This document shows, one piece after another, positions 9,700 to 19,189 of a DNA stretch of 64,000 bases (position 1 is its first letter; each line of letters starts with the position of its first letter). The position numbers and the translations under genes were made by a program. The DNA comes from JAIRVZ01 sp031553415 (lineage in GTDB: Bacteria; Bacteroidota; Bacteroidia; Bacteroidales; Azobacteroidaceae). The stretch lies in contig JAVBLO010000019.1 in the NCBI GenBank assembly GCA_031553415.1, forward strand, positions 80,277 through 144,276. The letters run 5' to 3'. A model generated the notes under the pieces. The model did no database searches. It worked only from the letters and a program-made list of their open reading frames with translations, and was not told where the DNA came from.

Positions 9700-11349
9700 T
9701 CAAAATTCATATTTACCAGAAGATATATCATCCGGATTTGCCCCATAAAAATATAAGGCGCCATAACTCCAGCTCTGCACTTTTATTCCCGGAAAAGTTG
9801 GCCTGTCCATTGTCAGGAGCACATACCTGTAAGGATATCCCTCCGGGAGTGGAACCACACTTGCCCATACACGTCCTGCCGGTTCCGGCCAATGCGGTTG
9901 CAGGTGAAGTTTCAGTTCGCCGAGTTCTTCAAGGCCGGGATAATTATGTATCCTTAGGTTTCCTCCAAGTCCTCCCATCAAGGCATAATGTTTATTTCCG
10001 ATTCGTTGAATGGAAGTTCCTGTAGAATTTATTTTGATAGGTGGCGCTACGATTTTAAATTTTCCATTCCATTCATCAGATTCGAAAGTCCGTGATGTAA
10101 TGGTTCCGTGAACAAAAGCAGAAGTCAGCAGTCTCCATTTTTTTGCAGTTTCATCATAAAATATACAGGGATCCTCGTTATGTCCATCTATAAAAGATGT
10201 ATCTACAAGCGCCGCTTTCATTACAGAATATCCTTTTCTTGGGTCTTTAGGAGAAGACGCTGTTATCAAACCGGTACCCGTTCTTCCTTCTTTATGGGCG
10301 CTACCGCCGAAATCGCAAACGTATGCCCTCCATTCTTTAGCATTCCGGTCGTAAAACAAATGGGAAGCATAATCATTCCTTAATAAGCCATCACCATGAT
10401 CGAAAACAATCATTCCTTCAAATTTCACATCAAAAACGGAAGGATCCAGACTGATAACGCCTTGCGCCGACTGCGGGGTGTCGATTCCCCTGCAACTGAA
10501 TGTAAACCAAAGTCTTCCATTTTCGATATAGGGACTTAAATCTTCGTTAGATATCAGTCGTATATCTGCCTGCCCCATGCCCGAAGAGAGAAATGAACGC
10601 GCTCCACTTATAACAACTTTCCCTTGTAAATTCGAAACTAAATTGAATGTACATTCTCCTGCGGTTTTGATATTCCTGAAATCGAGAATATCTCCGAAAT
10701 GTTCTTTTACAGGAATATGTCCAATGTATTGGGTATTGCCGTTTTGAGTAACAAATATCCCAAGTGTACGGCCATACAACTGAGCCCTCAGGATAAAGGG
10801 TCCTTGTGGCAGAATGTCTCCGTATTTCGTTTCTCTTTTCAATACATTTCCTTCATATATCCTGAGAAATATCTCATTGCCCCGGGCGGATAATTTTGAA
10901 ATCACCTGTATCCTGTCCCGTAAACCCATGCGGGCCAATTCAATGCCTATTTCTGAAGGGATTTTACCCGGGGCATAAGAATCAATATCTACTTCGTAAG
11001 TCGCATAAGGATTCACGCCTCCCATATAAATACTTGCACTTTGAGTGCCTGCACTTGCATTGAAAACTAACTTGCCCTTTTCGATTATACTTTTGAAACT
11101 TTCATCTACTTTAGGTTTGTTATTATCTGAAACCGTAAAGGCTGGGTGCATCGATTCAAATGCAACAATCTCTGATGGTACAAATTCGTTCAGGATAATA
11201 TTATTCGAAAAAATAAACCGCCGGACAGCCAATCTCTGGAATGATAAATCCAAGGGATTTACATCGGGTTTTCCTGAAGTTCCTTCGTCTGCCGAAAGAA
11301 GTGTGAAACCTGATAATAATAAAAATACACAGAAAAACAATCGTTTCAT
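9700..11349 (-). CDS. Secreted protein of unknown function, probable five-bladed propeller glycosidase relative
   Basis: 549 residues with a signal peptide (about 1-20). I do not recognise the family. Residues about 60-290 look like a beta-sandwich. The C-terminal half has repeated aromatic-rich blades of the kind seen in GH32/43/117-type propellers: HLFYDRNAKEWRAYVCDFGG, NEDPCIFYDETAKKWRLLTSAF, IQRIGNKHYALMGGLGG and a final VWASVVPLPEGYPYRYVLLTMDR. Several conserved-looking acids (DHGDG, NEDP) sit at blade starts as catalytic residues do in those clans. It is 12 nt from the sulfatase gene and 25 nt from the oxidoreductase gene, so it is part of the same operon. It could be a new glycosidase or lyase, or a binding protein. 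Confidence 0.6.
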   Translation of the reverse strand: MKRLFFCVFLLLSGFTLLSADEGTSGKPDVNPLDLSFQRLAVRRFIFSNNIILNEFVPSEIVAFESMHPAFTVSDNNKPKVDESFKSIIEKGKLVFNASAGTQSASIYMGGVNPYATYEVDIDSYAPGKIPSEIGIELARMGLRDRIQVISKLSARGNEIFLRIYEGNVLKRETKYGDILPQGPFILRAQLYGRTLGIFVTQNGNTQYIGHIPVKEHFGDILDFRNIKTAGECTFNLVSNLQGKVVISGARSFLSSGMGQADIRLISNEDLSPYIENGRLWFTFSCRGIDTPQSAQGVISLDPSVFDVKFEGMIVFDHGDGLLRNDYASHLFYDRNAKEWRAYVCDFGGSAHKEGRTGTGLITASSPKDPRKGYSVMKAALVDTSFIDGHNEDPCIFYDETAKKWRLLTSAFVHGTITSRTFESDEWNGKFKIVAPPIKINSTGTSIQRIGNKHYALMGGLGGNLRIHNYPGLEELGELKLHLQPHWPEPAGRVWASVVPLPEGYPYRYVLLTMDRPTFPGIKVQSWSYGALYFYGANPDDISSGKYEF

Positions 11350-11361
11350 ATTTGATTACAT

Positions 11362-13050
11362 TTATTTTTCGTTATAAATTTCGTACTTAGGTCCGTTGGG
11401 ACGATAGGTATTCATTAGTTCCGGGAATGACTCGACATGACATCTTTTGGCCCATGCATCATATAAGTTTTCCAGTTCCCTGGCTTTTTCCGGATATTGT
11501 TGTATAAGGTTGTGCTGTTCTGTCCGGTCATTATTGATGTTATATAATTCCCATTTTTGCCCGTTAAAATAGGAAGCAACTAATTTCCAATCTCCGGATC
11601 GTACCATCCGGTTGCCTTCGTGTTCGGCAAAAACCGGCCGGCTTTTTATCTTTTTCCCGTTGAACATAGGAACCAGAGTCACACCTTCCATTGGCAAAAC
11701 AGTATGTCCTTTGAATTCTGCCGGATATTTTGTTCCGGAAACATCTAAGCAAGTGGTCATCAAATCGGTAAAATGGCAGGGTTGGAAATCTATACTTCCT
11801 TTTTTCTTTATCTTATTACCCCACCAGGCAATTCCGGGGGTAGAGATACCTCCTTCGTGTGCAAAGTGTTTGTACAATGAAAGTGGAGTACAACAAGCGT
11901 TTGCCCAGCCGGTGCCATAATGATGATATGTTCCTTTCAAGCCCATCTGATCCAGTTCTGCGCCAACATGCGTGTTATACTCGGATCCGGTTTTGTAATC
12001 AAATCCAAACTCATGCCATTCAGCGCACGCTCCGTTGTCGGACATAAAGAGAATCAGTGTGTTATCCAATTGTCCGGTTTGTTTCAACGCATCCAGGAAT
12101 CTTCCGATATTTTCGTCCATGATATCTACCATAGCAGCATAAATAGCCATTCTCCGGGCCAGGTCTTTTTGCTGGTCGGTTGTCAGACTATTCCATGCAG
12201 GAATAGGATGTATTTTATCTTCTCCAATAGATAGAGGCACGATTCCCCGGGGACTGTTTCCGGGATTGTTTTGCATCAATCCCATTTCCATCACACGTTT
12301 GTATCTTTCATCACGGATTGTATCCCAACCTTTCATATACATTTCCATGTATTTGTCAGTTCTTTCTTTCGGAGCCTGCAACGGGAAATGCGGTGCATTA
12401 TAAGCTAAATACAAGAAAAGAGGTTTCTGTTGTTTATCAGCTTTTTGTGCAAATTCAATCGCATAGTCAGTAATAGCATTGGTTGCATAAAATTCATCCT
12501 CAGGATACACTTTTACCGATGATTTATCGGGAAGTTTAGTATATTTTTTCTGATCCCAGAAAGAATCGAAACCTCCCAGCAGACCATAATAATCTTCAAA
12601 TCCCCTGTCGGTAGGATTTTGTTTTCCCAAATGCCATTTGCCGGACATGGCTGTGTAATAGCCGTTTAGTCGCAATGCTTCGGCAATTGTTACATTGTTG
12701 TCGTCGCGGAATCCATTGTAGCCCTGCGGCCAGTTTTCTCTTCCCCCTTCCATCTGTCCAACACCTACCTGGTGCGGATATAACCCGGTAAGTAAACAAG
12801 CTCGGGAAGGGCAACTGCGGGCAGAATTGTACATTTCTGTAAACCGGATTCCCTGTCCGGCTAAGCCGTCCAGTACCGGAGTTTTGATTTCTCCGCCGAA
12901 ACATCCTAAATCGGAAAAACCCAAATCGTCGACAAGGATCAATACAATATTAGGTTGTTTGGCCTGAACAGGCAGGAAGCCGCAGCTTCCTGCCAAAAGC
13001 GGGAATAATATGCCTATCTTATCCATGGTTTCATTTTTTATTACCATCAT
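11362..13050 (-). CDS. S1-family sulfatase of the serine type
   Basis: 562 residues. The first ATG (13050) overlaps the upstream stop as ATGATG; a later Met9 gives a cleaner signal peptide, possibly a lipoprotein (Cys near LLAGSCG). Metal-binding Asp41/Asp42 lie in ILVDDLGFSD. The maturation motif reads S-C-P-S-R-A-C-L-L-T-G, so the residue converted to formylglycine is Ser79, which fits (S/C)-x-P-S-R-x4-T-G with serine in first place. Other sulfatase blocks are GKWHLG, YNAPHFPLQAP, LFMSDNGACAEW and the C-terminal GDWKLV. It removes sulfate esters from a glycan. Ser-type enzymes depend on a radical-SAM maturase (anSME); none is visible in the window. Translational coupling with the upstream GH43-type gene is suggested by the overlap. 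Confidence 0.95.
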   Translation of the reverse strand: MMVIKNETMDKIGILFPLLAGSCGFLPVQAKQPNIVLILVDDLGFSDLGCFGGEIKTPVLDGLAGQGIRFTEMYNSARSCPSRACLLTGLYPHQVGVGQMEGGRENWPQGYNGFRDDNNVTIAEALRLNGYYTAMSGKWHLGKQNPTDRGFEDYYGLLGGFDSFWDQKKYTKLPDKSSVKVYPEDEFYATNAITDYAIEFAQKADKQQKPLFLYLAYNAPHFPLQAPKERTDKYMEMYMKGWDTIRDERYKRVMEMGLMQNNPGNSPRGIVPLSIGEDKIHPIPAWNSLTTDQQKDLARRMAIYAAMVDIMDENIGRFLDALKQTGQLDNTLILFMSDNGACAEWHEFGFDYKTGSEYNTHVGAELDQMGLKGTYHHYGTGWANACCTPLSLYKHFAHEGGISTPGIAWWGNKIKKKGSIDFQPCHFTDLMTTCLDVSGTKYPAEFKGHTVLPMEGVTLVPMFNGKKIKSRPVFAEHEGNRMVRSGDWKLVASYFNGQKWELYNINNDRTEQHNLIQQYPEKARELENLYDAWAKRCHVESFPELMNTYRPNGPKYEIYNEK

Positions 13051-16000
13051 CTGTTTACAATAAAACGGGAGGTGTAAACCTGATCGTTATTTTGCGCAAA
13101 CAGAAAATACATTCCGGGATTCAATCTATCTATACATATTTGGTCGGAACCATCAGGAATATGATGTAATACTTTTTCACCTGCAAGGGAATATATCGTT
13201 ATTTCTCCGGCATCTTCCGGGGAATAATAAAGCACATGATTGGCCGGATTAGGGAATACCCTGAATGCTTCCCGGATGATCTTTTTCAATCCGGTCGCAT
13301 GAAGTTCCGCCGATCCTTTTACAATACCTCCGTCTGTAGTGTATGCTGTAATTTTCACATTCCCCGATGCATGTCTGGTAAGTGTTCCATCTTCACTAAC
13401 AGAAGCAATGGAAGGATCAGAGCTTTCCCAGTACAATGTCTGATTGGTCGCATTCAGTGGCAGAATCGTTGCATTGAGCTTCACGGATTCTCCGGGAGCG
13501 CACTCAACAGGATCGATTGTAATGCTCTTCACTGCTACCGCACCGGATTGGTAATGTAGCATACCATTGTAAATTGCCGGAAGGTTTTCCGTATATAATC
13601 CGACACTTGCTTTCCCCCAATTGCCTTCAACTTTAGCAATATAAGCATCATCCACAAATAGATGTAAACCATCCGACTCACGGCGGCAACGAAGGAAGTA
13701 TCCTGAAGAAGCTTCTTCATCAAAATAAGCAGAAAATGCACGGGAGGCTTTGCCTGCATTATTAGTCACATCCATCCGGATAGCTGTAGTTTTTACGTCA
13801 GGAAAACTGAAATGATTCATATAGGAGAAGCGTAATTCTCCTTCCAATTGAGTATTCAGCAAAGCCCATGAATCATTTTGCAGCGCATAAAACTGTACGG
13901 TTTTTGGCAGATCGAATGTCTGGTTCAGATACGGGTAACTACCCTCGAACCACAAGATATCTATTCCCGAAATAAGCGATTCGTTCCTGAAATCATACCG
14001 GTAAGATGTGGTAGGATATTCATTAAGTGTATAATAACGAAGGACTTTTTTCTTCAGTGATATGGATTGGGTTGCTATAGGAGACCCGTTTTCTTTTCCT
14101 TCTATATCTAACATTTTTGTTGCATAATTCACGGTTGCGCGGACATAATTCTGCTCATCTATATACAGTGGATAATATCCTACTTTCCCGACAGAAGGGA
14201 GCTGAACATTCTTCATATACGTCGAAAATTCATAATTCCATGCCGGATCGCCTTTGAATGTTGCAGAAGACCCTGTAGCAGCTGACTGCACCAGCCCGTT
14301 TGCAGATACATTCCAGGTTCCTGAGGTATTTTTCCATCCGCTGATATTTTGATCATATTCATCCCAACCCATTGTATATTGAATCGCATCAAAAGAAACC
14401 TTATCGGAAGAGGCAGTAAGTCCCACTGTTCCTTTACCATCGAATGAAGTGATAATTTCTCCGTCTAAAGTTAGATTAAAATAATCTAATTCCACCTTGA
14501 AGCGGTTATCATTTTTATAAACCGTCAGCGTATGCCATGGTTCGTCATAAGCAGATACCAACGGATTGTCTTCTAAGAAAGCAAATTTTTCCGGTAAGTT
14601 TGCCGTTGTTTCCGAGATAGTTCCATTGATATTTTTTTGAATTTTCCATGTCTTATCCCGCTTGATAGTTATCTTCAACCAATTCTGTTCATCCTGGTAA
14701 AAGGCATACACTCCGGCACTACCGTTGGCTTCCTTGATACGGAAAGGAACTTCAAAACGATAATTGGTTTCAGGCTCCTTGCGGAAAATCAATTCTCCAC
14801 CCGTAGCAGAAACCGGTTGGAGTATACCTCCATAAACTTTCCATGAAGTATCTCCCAAAAAACGATAAGGATAATAAATCGAATAATCGCAGTATGTTAT
14901 AAAAGTCGGCAAGGCAGGTTTAGGACGATAACCGTAAGTGTTTTTAACCGTACTGTTTTCTACAACAACTTCTTTATTGTAAAAATGAATCCGGTCGACT
15001 CCCTGTTGCTGGCTTGCATTGAAATAAGCCATGTACATCATCCAGCGTTCGAAACCATTCGGACCGGTCACAAAATTCGGCTGGGCAGGACAAATCACGA
15101 TATCTTCCATATCTTTATCCCCTGTATCATACAATCCGAAATCGATAAACTGATGGCAAGCCTGATCTGAGCAGGGACTGGTAGCCTCCACGGCAATAAT
15201 ATTTTCCCCTTTAACAAACAATGAAGGATCAAGTTGCATCGCACTATATGTGTGGTTGAGGGTATTGATGTTGATTTTATTTCCGTTGATATAGAAATTG
15301 GCATCGGCATAAGCCCAATGTTTCAGCGCTATTCTTGAAGGTACTTGATCCAAAGTGAATTTTCTCCGGATGTAAATACTAGGTGTAGTCCATGCGGTTT
15401 TTCGGGCTCGTACTTTGGCGTTTGTAGCCACTGTAGCGGAGTAAAGATCGTATTCTTGTCGTCCGTAACCTCCTTGAGCGGTTGTCCATGAACTGTCGTC
15501 GAAGCTAACATCCGTCCAGTTTGTACCCGGAGTTATCGTGGTTTTATATTTGGAAGTCCAACCGCCATGTTCTGCTGTGTTTAAAATCACTTTATAATCA
15601 ATCAAGTGTTGTTCGGTATTGCGAGCCAAGATCGGATGAGGATATTTTTTCGAGTTGTTAAAGTTCATAACTTGGTCGCTTTCCGCAACACCGACTTCAT
15701 ACATACCGGAACGGGCTCCCATCCGGTTTACCGCAAAAGACAGATAATATCTTCCACGATGCTTGAACAGTTCCGGTCCTTCAAAATTGTGATGACTGAC
15801 ACTGGTAGGATGTCCCGGCTGATGTGTTAGTTGCACGCTTCCAATCGTGATATCTTTACGTACAAAGGGTGAATTCATCTTCATTGTCCATAATTCGGGA
15901 CCGTTGATATTGGAAGCGGCGCCTGTCAAAGGATGCGGATCTGCCGGATTTCGTTTCTTCACCCAGTAAAAATCGCCGTTCTCGTTCTGGAATACCTGTA

Positions 16001-16454
16001 CATCAATCCCGTAATCATCGAAAGGCTCATTGATTGAGCTTTCTTTGTACGGACCAAGCGGTGTAGCCGAATAAGCATGACCGATACCATTCCAATAGGC
16101 GTGAAAAACTCCGTTACGGTATGCAATGTCACCGGCCTGCACTTCTTTATAAGTACTTGCCTGTGTCCATTTTGGGTCATTCAACCAAAGCGCCCCGTTG
16201 GTGGTTATTGATTGCACTCCATCTCCCCAGTTTACCATGTTTTTAGATGGGTAAAGCTTTCCCCTGGTTCCGGCTCCCATCGCATAATAATAGCCCATAA
16301 AGCGCTCCACGCAACCATCCCGCAAACCCAGTATTACCGGATTGCTGAGCCTGTCTGCCTGCGGTTGGGAAAATATAATTCCCGGGCAAGCAAACAGACA
16401 GATCAATACTCCTGAAAAGAAGATTTTGTATTTACTAAATGATATGTTTTTCAT
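13047..16454 (-). CDS. Giant T9SS-secreted multidomain protein with GH43-like propeller split by a jelly roll
   Basis: 1,135 residues with signal peptide (about 1-30). Residues about 33-283 form the first part of a GH43-like five-bladed propeller (ILGLRDGCVERFMGYYYAMG; NFEGPELFKHRGRYYLSF). A beta-rich galactose-binding-like domain (about 285-430; DVSFDDSSWTTAQGGYG, IYIRRKFTL, YADANFYINGN) interrupts it, and the propeller appears to resume at FVTGPNGFERWMMYMAYFN. Two or three concanavalin-like sandwiches follow (to about 970), then a bacterial Ig-like domain 2 (SVKLNATILPLNATNQTLYW) and a T9SS type A sorting domain starting VFPNPANHVLYY. It should be exported and anchored at the cell surface, probably binding and cutting the locus glycan. 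It is 6 nt from the upstream GH43 gene and overlaps the sulfatase start. Which GH family it falls in is uncertain. Confidence 0.8.
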   Translation of the reverse strand: MKNISFSKYKIFFSGVLICLFACPGIIFSQPQADRLSNPVILGLRDGCVERFMGYYYAMGAGTRGKLYPSKNMVNWGDGVQSITTNGALWLNDPKWTQASTYKEVQAGDIAYRNGVFHAYWNGIGHAYSATPLGPYKESSINEPFDDYGIDVQVFQNENGDFYWVKKRNPADPHPLTGAASNINGPELWTMKMNSPFVRKDITIGSVQLTHQPGHPTSVSHHNFEGPELFKHRGRYYLSFAVNRMGARSGMYEVGVAESDQVMNFNNSKKYPHPILARNTEQHLIDYKVILNTAEHGGWTSKYKTTITPGTNWTDVSFDDSSWTTAQGGYGRQEYDLYSATVATNAKVRARKTAWTTPSIYIRRKFTLDQVPSRIALKHWAYADANFYINGNKININTLNHTYSAMQLDPSLFVKGENIIAVEATSPCSDQACHQFIDFGLYDTGDKDMEDIVICPAQPNFVTGPNGFERWMMYMAYFNASQQQGVDRIHFYNKEVVVENSTVKNTYGYRPKPALPTFITYCDYSIYYPYRFLGDTSWKVYGGILQPVSATGGELIFRKEPETNYRFEVPFRIKEANGSAGVYAFYQDEQNWLKITIKRDKTWKIQKNINGTISETTANLPEKFAFLEDNPLVSAYDEPWHTLTVYKNDNRFKVELDYFNLTLDGEIITSFDGKGTVGLTASSDKVSFDAIQYTMGWDEYDQNISGWKNTSGTWNVSANGLVQSAATGSSATFKGDPAWNYEFSTYMKNVQLPSVGKVGYYPLYIDEQNYVRATVNYATKMLDIEGKENGSPIATQSISLKKKVLRYYTLNEYPTTSYRYDFRNESLISGIDILWFEGSYPYLNQTFDLPKTVQFYALQNDSWALLNTQLEGELRFSYMNHFSFPDVKTTAIRMDVTNNAGKASRAFSAYFDEEASSGYFLRCRRESDGLHLFVDDAYIAKVEGNWGKASVGLYTENLPAIYNGMLHYQSGAVAVKSITIDPVECAPGESVKLNATILPLNATNQTLYWESSDPSIASVSEDGTLTRHASGNVKITAYTTDGGIVKGSAELHATGLKKIIREAFRVFPNPANHVLYYSPEDAGEITIYSLAGEKVLHHIPDGSDQICIDRLNPGMYFLFAQNNDQVYTSRFIVNR

Positions 16455-16460
16455 TGAAAA

Positions 16461-19169
16461 TTATTCTTTCATTATTTTTTGACTACTTATTCCGGATGTA
16501 CTTTTTGCTTCCAATATATACAATCCGGCGGGAAAGCCTTTCATATCAACAGGTTCGAAATCCTGTTGCGCATACATCAGATTTCCTGTCAGGTTATAAA
16601 TGCGGATACTGCCTATGTTCTCATTCGCCTGAATGAATAACATATCCTTTACAGGATTGGGATAAAATATACAATCCTGATCTGCATTTGCTACTGTTTT
16701 GATGCCTGTTCCTGAATCTGCGATTGCTACCACGAGATTATCAAAACGGACGTGACAGGAATGGGAACGGAAGCCTACTTTTCCGGAGATAATAGGATCC
16801 GGATCGGTATAATCAATTTTGGGTGTAGTCATATCATCGACATACACTTTGATATTCGCACCATTCGTAATCACTCTGACATGATAACTCCTGTTCAGGT
16901 AATAGTTACCCGGACAAGTAGTCAAAGATGTCCAACTGTAATTATGTTTTCCCAGGGTTATTCTTTCAGTTCCGATTCCGACAAAATATCCCTGCAAGAA
17001 ATCGGTTCCTAATTGTGAATTGTTGTTTTCTCCGCCATTCGCCGGATTGTTTACCCTGAAAAGAAGTCCGGCATTCATCCCGTTTATATATGTTATATCG
17101 CAATCGATGGTATAATCTGTCCATCCGGTATATCCCATCGCGCGCTTTCCATAGCCGTTTATATTTGCCATTCCATCAACGATTGACCAGCTACCATCTG
17201 TATAATTCCAACTACTGCCGAATTTCGTATCAAATGTATCTGTAATAGTTACCGGATTGTTATTCCCCTCCTTGAACTGCATTTCGTATAATTCAAATTC
17301 GCCCTGAACAGCTTCTATTCTTAAGGTTTGATAACCAGCTGTCAGGTTAAGCCCTTTGATAGTATATGTTTGCCATGTATTACCTGTAACAGGAAGTGTA
17401 ATGGCTCCGGTCAGTTCTGTATCTCCCTGGAATATCTTTATTTGAGAAGACACATCTGATGTTGAATATCTGATACCTACGTTATACACACCTGTCGATT
17501 TCACATTTACATTATACTTGTACCATTCTCCGGCTTGTATAGAAGTGATATGATATCCTCCGTTGCTATTTTTACTTACATCCACATCATCGTTCCTGGA
17601 GTACTGATTACCCGGGTTACCGGCATTTCCTTTGGTAAGATCATGATATCCGATTCCTTCTCCTCCGGTATTGTAATGAACAGCCTGAATATCTCCCGGT
17701 ATAGGTTTGTAAGTATCAAAAATACCAGATCCATTTACCTTGTCATTTATGGCAATATAAGAAAAATGACCTTCGCAATTATGGGTAATATAACCTATTT
17801 TTCCTCCATCCAAATTACTTGTTAGAGTAGCTTTAGCCAATCCGTCTACAAAGAATTTATAATTCTTTTCATATTTTTCAATCCGGATACTGTGCCAGAC
17901 AGAGAGATCGAAACCTGAGGGCAAATCATACTTCTGAGAAGTTCCCCATACATTATTTATTAAGAAATTAATCTCTACCTGATTAATAGCACTATTCAAT
18001 AAAACAATCCCATAGTTTTGCTCATCGGTATAACTGAAAATGGCACCAAGTTTCGGATCATTTCCGTTTAGAGTTCCTTTCTTAACAGTAAATTCGGCAC
18101 TATAATCAGATGCTGAGAAAGAAGTAAAAACAGCTTTATATTCAGCATCTGTTTTATCCTGAGACATCAGGTCTTTATTTACAATATTCCAGTTACCACC
18201 ATCAAACATTGTCCAGTTTGCGCCAATATCATCCCTGTCGAAGAAATCGGAAGTTGCTAATGCAGGATTTTGTTGCGCCCAGTTTGTTGCGCCTAACATC
18301 AACATCTTGTCTCCATTCCATGCCATACGATCATAGTCGAAATGTCTGTTTGGAGCTGCTCCTCCACCTATTCGTTCCAGATTATGGTAGGTAAAATAAT
18401 ACGTATCTAAGTCGGGCCCGATAAAAGCCGTTCCATGTCCAAGTCCGTAAAAACTTCCTTCTGTGTTTATCAGGATCGGATTTTGCACTTTTTGCGGAGT
18501 ATAACTACTGATAGGACCTGCTGTGTTCATGCCATAATCGACCCTATATCCACTGGACCATACATGGTTACCTGTATACAATAAATAATAAATTCCATTC
18601 CTTTTGATAACACAAGGAGCTTCTGTCCATTGTCCGGCCATCTGCGCGTTCAGGTTAACGGTCTGTCCGATTGTAGTCGGAGTAGCCATTGCACATCCTA
18701 AAATTCCGGCGCTATTAGCATGATAGAAATACCACTTGGCATCGTCATCAATAAAAACAGATCCGTCAATTGAATGCCCCAGGTTTCCGGTTACAGGAGT
18801 AAAAGGACCTTTCGGATTATTACTGGTCAATACATAGTGACCATTACCAGCCGGGGAAGCATACATATAAAAAGTCCCATTCCAGTACACCACTTCCGGT
18901 GCATACGAGTTATTAGTGGTAGAATTGGAGCAACAGACAACCGCTTTTGTCCAGCTAACCAGGTCTTTTGATGTCCAGCATAAAACTTCCTGATTCCGGC
19001 TGCTTGAATATAAGTAGTAAGTCCCTCTGAATTTAAATATATAAGGATCGCCTATACCCATCTCCGCTTGCCCGGAAAGATTCATCGGATTTTGCCACGC
19101 AAATACAGGAAAAAATGATGTAAAGAATGCCAGAATGACACCTACAAGTCCTTTTTTAATGTTTTTCAT
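16461..19169 (-). CDS. T9SS-secreted GH43 glycosidase with carbohydrate-binding modules
   Basis: The frame opens at a TTG (19175), but ATG at 19169 begins the signal peptide MKNIKKGLVGVILAFF and is preferred (902 residues). A GH43 propeller occupies about 30-330: GDPYIFKFRGTYYLYSSS with the base Asp, YAPEVVYWNGTFYMYASP, and WTEAPCVIKRNGIYYLLYTG with the putative acid Glu. A concanavalin-like sandwich follows (about 330-480), then a CBM6-like module (about 500-640; YHDLTKGNAGN, GEWYKYNVNV), a second sandwich (about 645-810) and a T9SS sorting domain (FYPNPVKDMLFIQ to the end). GH43 enzymes are mostly arabinofuranosidases, xylosidases or galactosidases. It is the first enzyme gene after the hybrid sensor (gap about 20 nt) and should act at the cell surface. 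Confidence 0.9.
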   Translation of the reverse strand: MKNIKKGLVGVILAFFTSFFPVFAWQNPMNLSGQAEMGIGDPYIFKFRGTYYLYSSSRNQEVLCWTSKDLVSWTKAVVCCSNSTTNNSYAPEVVYWNGTFYMYASPAGNGHYVLTSNNPKGPFTPVTGNLGHSIDGSVFIDDDAKWYFYHANSAGILGCAMATPTTIGQTVNLNAQMAGQWTEAPCVIKRNGIYYLLYTGNHVWSSGYRVDYGMNTAGPISSYTPQKVQNPILINTEGSFYGLGHGTAFIGPDLDTYYFTYHNLERIGGGAAPNRHFDYDRMAWNGDKMLMLGATNWAQQNPALATSDFFDRDDIGANWTMFDGGNWNIVNKDLMSQDKTDAEYKAVFTSFSASDYSAEFTVKKGTLNGNDPKLGAIFSYTDEQNYGIVLLNSAINQVEINFLINNVWGTSQKYDLPSGFDLSVWHSIRIEKYEKNYKFFVDGLAKATLTSNLDGGKIGYITHNCEGHFSYIAINDKVNGSGIFDTYKPIPGDIQAVHYNTGGEGIGYHDLTKGNAGNPGNQYSRNDDVDVSKNSNGGYHITSIQAGEWYKYNVNVKSTGVYNVGIRYSTSDVSSQIKIFQGDTELTGAITLPVTGNTWQTYTIKGLNLTAGYQTLRIEAVQGEFELYEMQFKEGNNNPVTITDTFDTKFGSSWNYTDGSWSIVDGMANINGYGKRAMGYTGWTDYTIDCDITYINGMNAGLLFRVNNPANGGENNNSQLGTDFLQGYFVGIGTERITLGKHNYSWTSLTTCPGNYYLNRSYHVRVITNGANIKVYVDDMTTPKIDYTDPDPIISGKVGFRSHSCHVRFDNLVVAIADSGTGIKTVANADQDCIFYPNPVKDMLFIQANENIGSIRIYNLTGNLMYAQQDFEPVDMKGFPAGLYILEAKSTSGISSQKIMKE

Positions 19170-19189
19170 TTTCAAATTTATAAATAGGT

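Noticed and set aside
10699..10893. Plus-strand frames within the minus-strand glycan operon
   Set aside because: These and many similar frames lie antisense to genes with clear signal peptides and domains, and have no independent support.
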